Shown: positions 9,373-17,999 of the stretch, one piece after another
How the letters are laid out: every line of letters starts with the position of its first letter
Position numbering within the stretch: position 1 is the first letter of the stretch
Assembly (NCBI GenBank): GCA_026770575.1
Contig: MU657166.1
Coordinates: forward strand, 1,222,258-1,240,839
DNA from: Pelagophyceae sp. CCMP2097
Lineage: Eukaryota > Sar > Pelagophyceae
DNA: 18,582 bases
Reading direction: 5' to 3'
Made by a program: the position numbers and the translations under genes
The notes under the pieces: model-generated
Seen by the model: the letters and a program-made list of their open reading frames with translations, nothing else
Database searches by the model: none
Told to the model about the DNA's origin: nothing

Positions 9373-9952
9373 GGGAATGGCCTCTCCAATTTGGTACGCC
9401 CTGATTTTCACCCAACTTGGTACGCTTTGACCTTTTTCGCTCAAGCGGGTCGATCCGGCCTCTCCCGGGGCCTCGTTTCGCGGCGTGGCGCGGCTCGATG
9501 CCACCCGACCGCGCCTCGGCCTTCAAATGAGGAAGGCCGGGGCGCCAATCTGACGCCAGGGCCATTCTCGTGACAACTACTCCGGTTGAAAAATGAAGCT
9601 TTGCGCTCGATCTGGATGCTCCCAGAGGCCCGCTTCACGGCGCGGGCCCCGCGACGGCCGCACTGACGACATACCAAAGCAGCCGCACCTCTTCGATGGG
9701 AGACTCGCGCCGAACCACCGCCGCCGGTCAAGAGATTTTGGCCGACTTGCCTTTTTGGCGAAGCTTAGCGGGTTGGTGGCTGGTTCAACCAGCCCTCGGG
9801 CGAGCCTGAAATTTGGGCAGCTCGCAGAGACCATCGTCCCGGGCCCCGATCCGAAGTATCAGCCTCGTAGTCGGCGTACAGCCTGCCCGGCGCTAAAAAT
9901 AGCGAAAGCGTACCAAATTAGGAGAGCGTACCAAATTGGAGAGGCCATTCCC
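9373..9952. mobile_element. 580-bp MITE-like element with 27-bp perfect inverted ends
   Basis: The ends 9373-9399 and 9926-9952 are perfect 27-bp inverted repeats starting GGGAATGGCCTCTCC. Both are flanked by TA (9371-9372 and 9953-9954), the expected target duplication. Each end contains the phrase TTGGTACGC twice (left at 9391 and 9418; right as GCGTACCAA at 9908 and 9926), an internal direct repeat within the inverted repeat. TA duplication plus this layout recalls Tc1/mariner-like IR/DR ends. The interior has only short frames with no transposase, so it would be non-autonomous. It sits 105 bp upstream of the photolyase start codon. Confidence 0.85.
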
Positions 9953-9962
9953 TACAAGCTTA

Positions 9963-10837
9963 GGCGGCATTAAATGCCGGCCTATAAAAGGGCACATTAA
10001 CAGACATTGGTGATTCTGCAGCCTCGACGCGGGCAGCACTGTTGGAGTTTGATACGGCGTTGGAAAGAGGAAGGCTGCCGCTACAACATGGGTCAAACAG
10101 TTTTGTCTAATTCGACCGCGCCGTCGCGCAGCTGCGGTCGAAAGTAGAGAATTTGATAGTCTTCTGATAGTCTTCTGATAAAGGTTTGAACTCGTGCCAG
10201 TCGTTGGGGCCGCTGGGGCGTGCGTACGGGCCCCGTTTCAGCCGCTGGCGGCGCGCCCAGCATGGCGCCCAAGGCCGACCCGCGGGCAGACGCTCCGGCA
10301 AACGCGAGCTCGGCACGCTCGCACGGCAAGAAGACGGTCACGCCCTGGCGCGCGAACACGCGTCCGGGCCGCGCGGAGTCGCCGCCGGAGACGGGCAAAG
10401 GCGCGCGGTGACGACCGAGGACCGGCACGCGCACCAAGCGCAGCAGACAAAGGGCCCGCGCCGCGGGCCATGGCACGGCGGGCCCCTGAAAGTATGGTAA
10501 GTTTCAAGATTTTGTCGATCTCTCGGACGGTCGGTGGCTCCGAGGGTCTCGCAGACGTACCCTCTCCCCTCGTGCCATGCACGGCGCTGCGCCGCCTTTG
10601 TGTTCATGCCCGTATAGGGCGGGTTGGCCCGACCTCGCCGACGTCTGTTAATGCCGCCTATAGTCGAAGACTATCCGCGACCTTTGGGCGGGCGTAGCGC
10701 AGGCGCCAGGTGTCCAATCTTCACAAACAAAGGATGCTTCATGGCCGCGAGAGCGCGCTCTCTGCAGCCCCGTCGTCCGATTCTCGCCAAACGGAGGCAG
10801 AGCAGAGGGATTACATTCAATGTCTGTTAATGCCGCC
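9963..10837. mobile_element. Second inverted-repeat element or nested pair, ends GGCGGCATTAA
   Basis: GGCGGCATTAA at 9963-9973 is matched by inverted copies at 10648-10658 and 10827-10837. The right copies extend the match: reading inward they continue CAGAC, as does the left end after a 27-bp interruption (CATTAACAGACATTG at 9996-10010). The outer left and right ends are both bordered by TA; GCTTAGGCGGCATTAA is shared in full between 9958 and 10842. Two right ends for one left end suggest a nested insertion, an internal duplication or a deletion derivative. No transposase frame is visible. It begins 8 bp after the preceding element. Confidence 0.65.
10155..10180 (+). repeat. 11-bp short tandem repeat
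   Basis: GATAGTCTTCT occurs twice in tandem and is followed by GATA. The core AGTCTTC recurs inverted as GAAGACT in a small hairpin at 10659-10673, just outside one of the right ends of the surrounding element, so it may be part of that element's subterminal structure. Confidence 0.7.
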
Positions 10838-10985
10838 TAAGCGAGTACTTTTTTTGCAGCGAGGCCCGACCGCAGCGTCTGCCTCAGCGTCTCCGTGTCC
10901 CGGGCTCCCCGGCGCCTCGGGAGCTGGGCACGTGGCCGCCCTCGGGCTGCTCCACATGGATAAGTGCGCTTAAGAGGCGCTCGGG

Positions 10986-12756
10986 CTAGGGATCTCTGGC
11001 TTCGAGGGGGACCTCGGCCGACTCCTCGGACCATTGCGGCTCCCAGGACATGCCCTCCGGCAGTGGCGGCGGCGGGTCGAGCGGCGGGGGCCCCCTGGCC
11101 GACGCCCTGCGCGGCAGCGGCTCGGGGTAGCTCAGCGTGAGGTCGGGCTCGTAGACGTCGTCTTCGTCGGCGTCGCGCGGGCTGGCGGCCTTCTTCGGCT
11201 TCTTCGTTTCGGCGCCGTCGTCGCCGAGCTTGGCTTTGATGTGCAGGCAGCGGCGGAGGACGCAGGGTTTACGGAGGCGGTTGGCGCCCGAGGTCCGGTC
11301 GACGCAAAATTTGCATTCGAGGCATGCCGGCGCATTGCAGCCGGCGCAGTCGCCGCACCGCGCGCGCCGCGACGCCTTGTCCGCCTTGTCCGCCGACCCC
11401 TTTTCGGAACGCCGCGCATTTTTCGCAGCGGGCGACGGCTCCAAAGCGTCGGCGCCTGGCGATTCCAAAAGCAATTCGACCGGGGCTGATGTCCGTCTCG
11501 AGGCCTTTTTCGGCACCCTCGCCGTCGGCAGCCTTGCCGGCGGCGGTGCCATTTGCATTTCACCGGCGGGCGCGTCTATCAACCGCGCCGCGTGTTCGAC
11601 GTCGAATTGGGCGCAGCCGGGCTCGCACTTGCAAACGCCCGCGAGCTTACCGTGGTCGGACCAACGATGCGTCGCGAAGTTTGTTGATTCTGCCACGTTC
11701 CAGCCGTGGTTGAACCCTGCGTGGTAGCAGCGCGGGAACGTGACCATAATTTCACCCGCCTCTTGGACGCACTCGCAGACGTGCATGCCTTGAGCCCGCA
11801 GCAAAGACGGGTCGATCATGGACATTTTGTGCCGGAGGAACTCTGGGCACTCGCGGGCTTGATCGGGGTACAACTTTGCGGCATAGTCTTCGAATTTGTA
11901 GCACTCGTCCACCCCGACGCCGTACCAAGACTTCGGCGCGCCCGCCAAAAGCACCTGGGCAAAGCGCCGGGTCCCACGACGAGCGGCCCGCGCGGGGGCC
12001 CAACGAAATGACGCACGTTGATCGAGTAGAGGTTCATGTCCTCGCAGTGCCAGGCGAACATGGCGCGCCAGGCGCCCAAGTAGACCATGGGCAGCGTGAT
12101 GCCGGCCATTGGGACGCCGAGGCGGCGGAGCAGGTCACCGGAAAACGTATCCAAGTGCCACTCCGGCGCCTCGCTCGCCTCCGCCGCCAGCTCGGCGTTT
12201 AAAAGCTCGAAGACCTAGAGCGCGGTCGAACGAGCGTTCACGGCGCCGAGTCCGGGACGCGGTATCGCGCGGAGATGGAAGCGACGTCAGCCCCATACAG
12301 AGCCGCGCCGCGCTCGTCTCCCGCGCCGGTGCTGAGCGACTGCCAGAAGCGGCGCTCCAGGCGCTCTGCTTCCGTGCCGGCGACGCCTCGGAGTCGCTTG
12401 CCGTCGGCGCGCTCGGCGACGTCGGGTTTACAGTGCCTCTGGGCGTGGTCCGCAAATGCTCTCACAGCCATGGCGTGCTGCTCCATGTGCACCACGCTGT
12501 AGACGCCGCGGTTGCCCGAGACGGCCTGCCTGATGGGCCGCGGGAGGCGGAGCTGTCCCAGGCGGTCAAAGGCGGCGTTTTGCGGGTCGCAGACCTCTGA
12601 CGCCGCCACGGTGCCGCGCCACCAGCCCGCCGGCGGGATGATCTTCGCGAGGCCATGCGAAGGCATGCATTGAGGCTCGATTGTGGCGATGTAGGATTGA
12701 AAGTCGCGGAACTCCTCGATGGACGGGGTGAAGATGGGACACGTGCACCGCGCCAT
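10986..12756 (-). CDS. JmjN-JmjC histone demethylase (KDM4-like) with C-terminal CXXC zinc finger
   Basis: Exons 12756-12259, 12214-12017 and 11954-10986 join in phase across introns of 44 and 62 nt and encode 554 residues. Residues about 5-47 are a JmjN domain (CPIFTPSIEEFRDFQSYI, KIIPPAGWW). The JmjC domain (about 165-350) has the Fe(II) ligands H222 and E224 (FAWHCEDMNLYSIN) and H310 (PRCYHAGFNHGWN), the 2-oxoglutarate region GAPKSWY, and the KDM4 structural zinc site (C and H of ECPEFLRH, then CKC). Residues about 430-467 match a CXXC finger: CGDCAGC-x4-CLECKFC, then two distal Cys (KPCVLRRC), a binder of unmethylated CpG. The predicted role is nuclear demethylation of H3K9/K36 methyl marks directed to CpG-rich DNA; the substrate is inferred from family. 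The first intron's donor (GTCCCG) is weak; 12280 region alternatives exist. Confidence 0.9.
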
Positions 12757-13038
12757 AATTTGACTCGCCTTTGACTCGGCCCCGCGGCGGCGCGGCTCAG
12801 AGGCCGCCTCCGAGGAGACGCGAAGAGGCCCGCGTATGGGCCCGGTCTCCCGCGCTCGCGACGGTCCGACGGCGGCGACGCGACGGTGACGATCTTCGAC
12901 GGCGTGTGTTTACATGTAGGGACCTACGACGGGCCGACGACTTCGCCAGTGAGTCTCCGCTCGAGCCGAGTCAGCTGGGGTCCCCACGTTGATGAGGGCC
13001 TTGATGCGGAGGGCGCTTGCTTACAATGGAACGATACG

Positions 13039-15849
13039 TCAGCCTTGGACTTCGCCGACGGCGGGCTTGCGCCGGTGCCACCCCGGCGACGCCGAGGGCG
13101 CGGCGCCGTCCCGCGGCGCCGTGTGCGCCGGCGGGACCACCGGCGGCGGCGGCGGCGGCGGCATGCTCGGGAACGCGGCGGGCGGCTGCGGCCCGCGCGG
13201 TGGGAACTGGCCAAAGCCAAAGGGCGGCGGGCCAAAGGGCGGCGGCCCAAAGTTGGCGGGCGGCGGCAGCGCGCCCGGGTCGCTGCGCAGCTGCGTCACG
13301 AGTTGGCGCAGGTGCGCGAGCTCGCCGCGGTGCTTGAGCAGGCGGTGCACCTCTTGCTCCAGCTGCTCCGAATGGCCCTGCGCCGCGCGCGCAGACTCCA
13401 CGGCCCCGCGCGCCGCGTGCTGCGCGTCGTCGAGCCTGGCGGGGGCGAGGTGTCGTCCCTTAGAGGGGACCCTTTCGAGCCGTGGCGTCTCACCTGACGC
13501 GCAACTTTTCGAGCGAGTCGTCGCGCTCGGAAAGAGCTTTGAGGAGGTACTGCGCCGGCTTGGAGGCCTCTGCGAGGCGCCTCTTCGCAAGGTCGTATGC
13601 GGCCGTCGCGGCGGCGGCGCCCGCCTCTGCGCCGTCGCGCCGCGCGCGCTCCGTGTGCAGCTCCGCCTCCGTCTGCAACAGCCGCTGCGCGAGCTGCACG
13701 GCCTGGCGCACGCGCCTTTCGGGCCGCGTGAGTCCCGCGGCGAGCGCGCGCGACGAATCGCCGCCGCTCTGCCGGTTGAACGAGGCGTTTGCGTCTGCGC
13801 AGCGGAGCACGGCCGTATCGAGCTCCAACTCAAGCGCATCGTAGGCTGCCAACTTGGTGCGCGCGTCGGAGAGGTGCGCCGCTAGAGCTCTTTGCTCGGC
13901 GGCAGACGTGGCTCGGATGTGGTCGTTGTCGTGCGCGGCGACATCGAGTTGCTCCCGCACCTGCGGCAACGTGCGAGGGCCCCAGATCCCGAGGGATCCA
14001 ACAGTCGACGGACCATTTCGTTCTCGTCGTCGAGGCGCCGGCCGCGCCGCAGAGCCTCGTCGAGCTCGGCGCGCAGGCGCGCCGCCTCGTAGGCGACAAT
14101 CTTGCGGTCCGCGCCGGACTCGGCCGCGTGCGCGAGGCCGCGCGCCTCGGCGTCGGCCAGAGCGTTCCGCGCCGCGGCCAGGTCGCGGTCCAGGCGGAGG
14201 CGGGCCTCGCGCTCGCGCGCCGCGTCCTGGGAAGCGTCGTGGCGCGCCTCGCGTAGAGCGCGCAGCTCGCGGTCCTCCAGCCTCTCCGCGCGCTCGCGGA
14301 TCTCAAGCAGCTGCGCTTTGGCCGCAGCCTCGACCTCGTCCGACTTGCCTACGCACCAGTTGACTCGCGGACCGCACGGACTCGGCCGGCGTGTCTCTCT
14401 GAGCACTCGTAGCTCTGCCGGTTTTCCCATTTGCGCGGCTGCTCGCCGCGGAGGCGCGAGTCGTACTCGTCCGCGAGCGCGCGGTGCGCGCGCTTGGCCT
14501 CTTGGAGCTCTGCGCGCACGTCAGCGACGTCTGCCTCCGCTCTGACGGCCCTTTGCTCCTCTCGGTCAGCCCGCCTCTTCTCCGCCGCGCCGACGGCGTC
14601 CTGGTGCTGCGCGTCGGCGCGCGCGAGCGAGCAGAGCTTCTCCGCGTCGGCGACGCGCGCGCCGCAGTCGCGCTCGGCGACGGATGCGCGTCGAAGCGTT
14701 TCCGCGTCCGCCTCTGCCGCGAAGCGAAGGCCGTCGCACTCCGCGCGAACCTGGCACAGCTGCACGGACGCCACCGCGAGGTCCGCCGCCGCGCGAGACG
14801 CCGACTCCAGCCGCAGCCGCTGCTCGCCTGTCGTTTTTCAAAATCTGTGCATGTCTCACCCCCCGCTCGAGCGTCTTTTGTAAAGCGCCAGGCAGCCTCA
14901 CGCTCGGTGGCGCGCGTCATGTCGAGCTCGGACTCGGATCGCGCGAGTTCGTCGCGGAGCTGCCTCGCGCAGCGCTCGGCGGCGGCCTTTGCGGCGTCCG
15001 CGGCGTCGCGACGTTGCTCCGCGGCGACGAGCAACGCGCACGCCTCGGCTCGCCGCCTGTGCGCATCGCGCGCGGCGTCGGCCGCCTTGAGCGTCGCGAA
15101 CTCGCGGAGCGTGAGCTCGTCTGGTGGCCGGAGGCGGATCTCGTCGACGAGCTGCGTGGACGCGTCGTCGCCCGCCGCGCCATCGCTCGCGCGCTCGGCG
15201 TACACAGCGCCGTCGCGCACGCCGGCCTCGACGACATCGCGCCGCTCCTTGAGCGCCGCGCGGGCCGCTTCGAGAGCGCGCGCCTCGTTCATGAGAAGCG
15301 CTCTCGACCGGTCCAGCTCGCGCTGCACCTCCTCCAACGCCCGCGACCGCGCGGCCACGATGCGGTCGTGCCGCAGCGCCTGCGCCTCCATCTCGCGCTC
15401 GAGGTGCCGCCGCAGCTCCGCCTCGACGGCCGCGCCGCCGCCGCGGCTGCGCCGCAGCGCCGGCCGGTGACCGCCGCCCGTAATCGTGTCGTCAAACGAC
15501 TCTGGCAGCGAGAGCAGCGGCGACGACGACGTAGACGAAGACCCTAAAAGGACACGCGTAAGGACGGCGCTCTTCCAAGAGCCGCCGCCCGGTCAGAGCC
15601 GCACCGTTGCGGGACCTTGTAGGCGTCGCGGAGCCTTCGCTGCTGACACCCGCGCTCGCCGACGCGCCGTCGTCCGAGCCCTCCATGAGCCTAGTTTTCG
15701 GACCGTCGGCGCCGCCGCCGCGCCGGGGCGGGGCCGCACTTGGAGAGGAGGCGCGCGCCGCCGCCTCGAGACCCGCTGGCGACGGACGAGTCGTCGTCGA
15801 GATTCGCCGTGTCCGGCCGCGCGAAGCACTCCGCCGTGCCGGGCCGCAT
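13039..15849 (-). CDS. Large coiled-coil protein with proline-rich C-terminus
   Basis: Seven exons (15849-15740, 15690-15605, 15543-14860, 14827-14378, 14348-14014, 13960-13494, 13435-13039) join in phase and give 842 residues. Introns are 49, 61, 32, 29, 53 and 58 nt, nearly all with GTGCGG or GTGAGA donors. Residues 1-100 are Ser/Gly-rich and disordered-looking (SSSTSSSPLLSLPESFDD). About residues 105-750 are Ala/Arg/Glu/Leu-rich heptad sequence with few prolines, a long coiled coil (for example AAEAKAQLLEIRERAERLEDREL-like composition in exon 5). The last 80 residues are Pro/Phe/Gly-rich (GPPPFGPPPFG, PPPPPPP), like SH3-, WW- or profilin-binding segments. No motor or membrane domain. A cytoskeletal, centrosomal or flagellar scaffold role is plausible by architecture only; coiled coils give poor family assignment. 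Two TACAATTGTA palindromes lie upstream of its start. Confidence 0.75.
14349..14377 (-). other. Candidate 29-nt intron
   Basis: GTGCGG...GCGTAG. Removing it joins two coiled-coil frames in phase 1. No other phase-compatible GT lies nearby in the upstream exon. If real it is among the shortest spliceosomal introns; the alternative is an indel in the assembly. Confidence 0.55.
14828..14859 (-). other. Candidate 32-nt intron
   Basis: GTGAGA...CGACAG, with an AT-rich interior unlike the flanking GC-rich exons. Its removal joins coiled-coil frames in phase 1 (Gly codon split). Confidence 0.7.
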
Positions 15850-15947
15850 GACGCCCGCCGCCGCCGGTGCGCGCCCAGCGCGCTTCCAGGCGAAAACTTG
15901 ACTCGTCTAAACCAAACGCTTTTTATCGCTGAACTACACGGATGATA

Positions 15948-15957
15948 TACAATTGTA
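15948..15957. promoter_or_regulatory. Palindromic TACAATTGTA site, coiled-coil gene promoter (proximal)
   Basis: Perfect palindrome, 98 bp upstream of the start codon at 15849 (leftward gene), extended here to GTATACAATTGTATAC-like symmetry (ATACAATTGTAT). An AT-rich TTTTTATCG tract at 15920-15928 lies between it and the gene. Confidence 0.5.
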
Positions 15958-15980
15958 TACGCCAGCTGGAGAGTCGGAGG

Positions 15981-15990
15981 TACAATTGTA
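15981..15990. promoter_or_regulatory. Palindromic TACAATTGTA site, coiled-coil gene promoter (distal)
   Basis: Second perfect copy, 33 bp (about three helical turns) from the first, so both would face the same side of the DNA. Confidence 0.5.
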
Positions 15991-16231
15991 GAGGTTTTAG
16001 GGGCAAGGCGGGTAAAAACATGGCGACGGGCACCAGGGAACATGTTTGAAACAACGTTTTGAGGGGATTTCATAAAACATCAAAAAACTCGTGTTTAAAA
16101 CACGCTAAAATATCGCGCGTGTCAGAGCGCGTCCGCCACCCTCGCGGAAGACCAAGGAGTCGTACAAAGCGGTCTGGATGATCATTCCACAATTTTTGAA
16201 TCTGCACTTTCGTCAAAAGTTATTGCGAGTA

Positions 16232-16243
16232 TAGGAATTCCTA
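16232..16243. repeat. 12-bp palindrome TAGGAATTCCTA
   Basis: Perfect palindrome. The 13-mer GTATAGGAATTCC covering it (16229-16241) also occurs, inverted, at 9348-9360 between the photolyase gene and the first inverted-repeat element. Confidence 0.6.
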
Positions 16244-16287
16244 GGTGGGCAAAGACAGTGCAGAGGATTATGGGCCGCTGTTTTTAT

Positions 16288-16297
16288 TGTAATTACA
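16288..16297. repeat. Palindrome TGTAATTACA (left copy)
   Basis: Perfect 10-bp palindrome, followed at once by GTGCAATTAC. A second copy lies at 16793. The two copies border the stretch holding the 188-bp inverted-repeat element. Confidence 0.6.
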
Positions 16298-16580
16298 GTG
16301 CAATTACTGTTGCACACGTATTTACAGTGTAAAGTGAAGGTCATATTTTTAGAGGCGCTCAAACGAGGCGCAATGGGGCTTAGCGCGAGCGGGAGGCTCC
16401 GCCGAGTCGCCCCGGCGAACTGGCGAGCTCAAATACGAGGTGTGGCTCTGCATGCGCATGTTTTTGAGGTAAAAGTCCAACTTTTGTTCAAACAAGTGGT
16501 GAAAAGCCACAATTTCGCGATGGAAGGCGCCCGAAATTCACAAATATCGATGGATTGAAGATGTATTTTCAAGTGCACTA

Positions 16581-16768
16581 GGAAGTCCTTTCCCCTATTG
16601 GATGCAGGACCCCCTATTGGATTCCAACCTTCTTCTGAACTTTTTCACACTTTTTAAGCTCTTGGATTGGTGCAAAAATGCTTTTTCTGAACAAATTGCA
16701 TTTCAAGCCCTCTCATTGGCCATTCCGAATCCAATAGGGAGCAGAATCCAATAGGGGACGGAACTTCC
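16581..16768. mobile_element. 188-bp MITE-like element with TA flanks
   Basis: The ends are inverted repeats of about 45 bp with a few mismatches, starting GGAAGT (16581) and ending ACTTCC (16768). Both are flanked by TA (16579-16580, 16769-16770). Each end carries CCCTATTGGAT twice: left at 16593 and 16612, right as ATCCAATAGGG at 16730 and 16747. It is too short to encode anything, so it is a non-autonomous element. The doubled motif includes a CCAAT box (ATTGG inverted), so an inserted copy could influence a nearby promoter. Confidence 0.85.
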
Positions 16769-16792
16769 TACAAAGGCAGAATTTGGAGACCG

Positions 16793-16802
16793 TGTAATTA
16801 CA
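16793..16802. repeat. Palindrome TGTAATTACA (right copy)
   Basis: Perfect palindrome, followed by a near-copy TGTAATTGCA (16803-16812). See the left copy at 16288. Confidence 0.6.
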
Positions 16803-16904
16803 TGTAATTGCATGTAAAATCAAATACAGTTTTTACAAATTATTTTACAGTGCCACCTATAATTGCGAGAGCGACGTGGCCGCTCCCGCCACGCACAGAG
16901 GCCG

Positions 16905-17150
16905 ATGTCGGGACGCGCGCGGGACCCGGTGCACGGGCACATCCTCCTGGAGGAGGGGACGTACGAAGATGGCGGCAAGACGAAGTCCCACCAGAAGTGC
17001 ACCTGCGTGCATTGCAGCAAGACGTACGTCTTCGCCAACATGGGCCGCCTGTGCGCTACGTCTTCCGACAGTCGTGAGGCGTGCACGAGCGACGGCGGCC
17101 GCGCGGTCGCTGCGACGCCGCCGAGATACCGCGAGATGCCGCGGATTTAA
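16905..17150 (+). pseudogene. BED-type zinc-finger fragment, possibly transposase-derived
   Basis: An 81-residue frame starting at 16905. The stretch KSHQKCTCVHCSKTYVFANMGRL fits the first half of a BED finger: a C-x2-C pair (CTCVHC), an aromatic KTYVF and a Leu where the L-x-x-H helix should begin. The expected downstream His pair is missing; the sequence after MGRL instead runs into a low-complexity Arg/Ala tail, and a small indel after position 17050 could explain this. BED fingers at the N-terminus of hAT-family transposases are the likeliest source, given the surrounding repeats. It could also be a small functional DNA-binding protein. No catalytic transposase region follows. Confidence 0.45.
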
Positions 17151-17957
17151 TCCTAATATAGTATCCCAATTTGAGCTATTCATCTCTCCAGGGGGTCTAC
17201 GCGGGTAGACAGGGGCCCGGCCGGCGGCCGCGGGATTGCGGCGCCATGGCGGGAAACACAGAACATCTGTTTAAGCCCTGTTTTGGGAACATGTTTTAAA
17301 CGACGTTTTGAGAGATTTGATTAAAACACGTCATTAAGTTTTTACCCACCTTGCGTTGCGGTATAGATGACCCGCCTTGCGCGGGGCTGATAAAGAAAGA
17401 TCACGAAAAGAAACCCGTCTTCGACCCGATTCCACTCTTCCAAATCGTCGATTAGGGCCACTCATGCCGCGATACTCGCTGGAGACGTCGGCTTCACGGC
17501 CCTATAGATGGCGCACCAATCGGCGCCGGTCTTATAGGCCGGTTGCGTGTTTTTCATGGGCACGACGTGCCTCGTACGAACGTCGGCCAAGTTGAAGTCT
17601 TGGAAAGCGCCAAGTTCCGACCGCCACATTTGCTTTTGGCACCAGCTCATAGAGACGGGTGGTTCCCAACACATACCTCCGAGCTGCGATTTTGGCGCCA
17701 CTCTGAGCGCCGTGAGCGCCCCTCCAAGTTGAGACCATTTCACACTTCACCCCCTCATTTGGCCTATACGTGCCGGCGTCGAGTAAAGACGATTCCCGCC
17801 CATAGATGAGACCCTATACTCGGACCCCTGAGAACCGCTCGGCGCCTGGGGCAAAGGTACCCGCGCGTGAGGCGTCCGAAGAATGACCTCAAAATTGACC
17901 TTACACAAAACCGAACAATCCGAACGCCCAAAAAACTTACTAGGAAGTGCCTGCCCC

Positions 17958-17967
17958 TACAATTGTA
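17958..17967. promoter_or_regulatory. Palindromic TACAATTGTA site, fourth copy
   Basis: Perfect copy of the 10-bp palindrome, 138 bp before the ATG of the 18105 open frame. If the motif marks promoters, a rightward gene may start near here. Confidence 0.35.
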
Positions 17968-17999
17968 TTTGATTCTGGACCAATTTGATTCAGGTTTGG

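Larger units (their letters stand above)
16003..17354. repeat. Repeat-bounded 1.35-kb segment, possible degenerate transposon
   Basis: The left end GCAAGGCGGGTAAAAAC (16003-16019) is matched inverted at 17338-17354 with one mismatch in 17. A further inverted copy of the outer 12 bp occurs at 17370-17381. Just inside, 16036-16080 and 17285-17329 are direct repeats, roughly 85% identical by eye, both starting GGGAACATGTTT. The segment encloses the 188-bp inverted-repeat element and the BED-like fragment. The mixture of inverted and direct repeats could be a decayed DNA transposon, or two copies of one small element; no clear target duplication is seen. Confidence 0.45.

Noticed and set aside
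10093..10607. Several 60-170 codon frames on both strands inside the second inverted-repeat element
   Set aside because: All overlap one another in Arg/Ala/Pro-rich frames with no transposase motif.
13120..13260. GGC/GGCGGG runs as a possible microsatellite
   Set aside because: They encode the proline-rich tail of the coiled-coil protein, which explains the repetition.
14484..15547. Long plus-strand frames opposite the coiled-coil gene
   Set aside because: Ser/Arg/Ala-only composition mirrors the coding strand; no domain, and the minus strand joins seven exons in phase.
17462..17743. 93-codon minus-strand frame with protein-like composition
   Set aside because: It opens with GTG rather than ATG, has no recognisable domain, and no splice partner was found. 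Kept only as part of the 3' flank.
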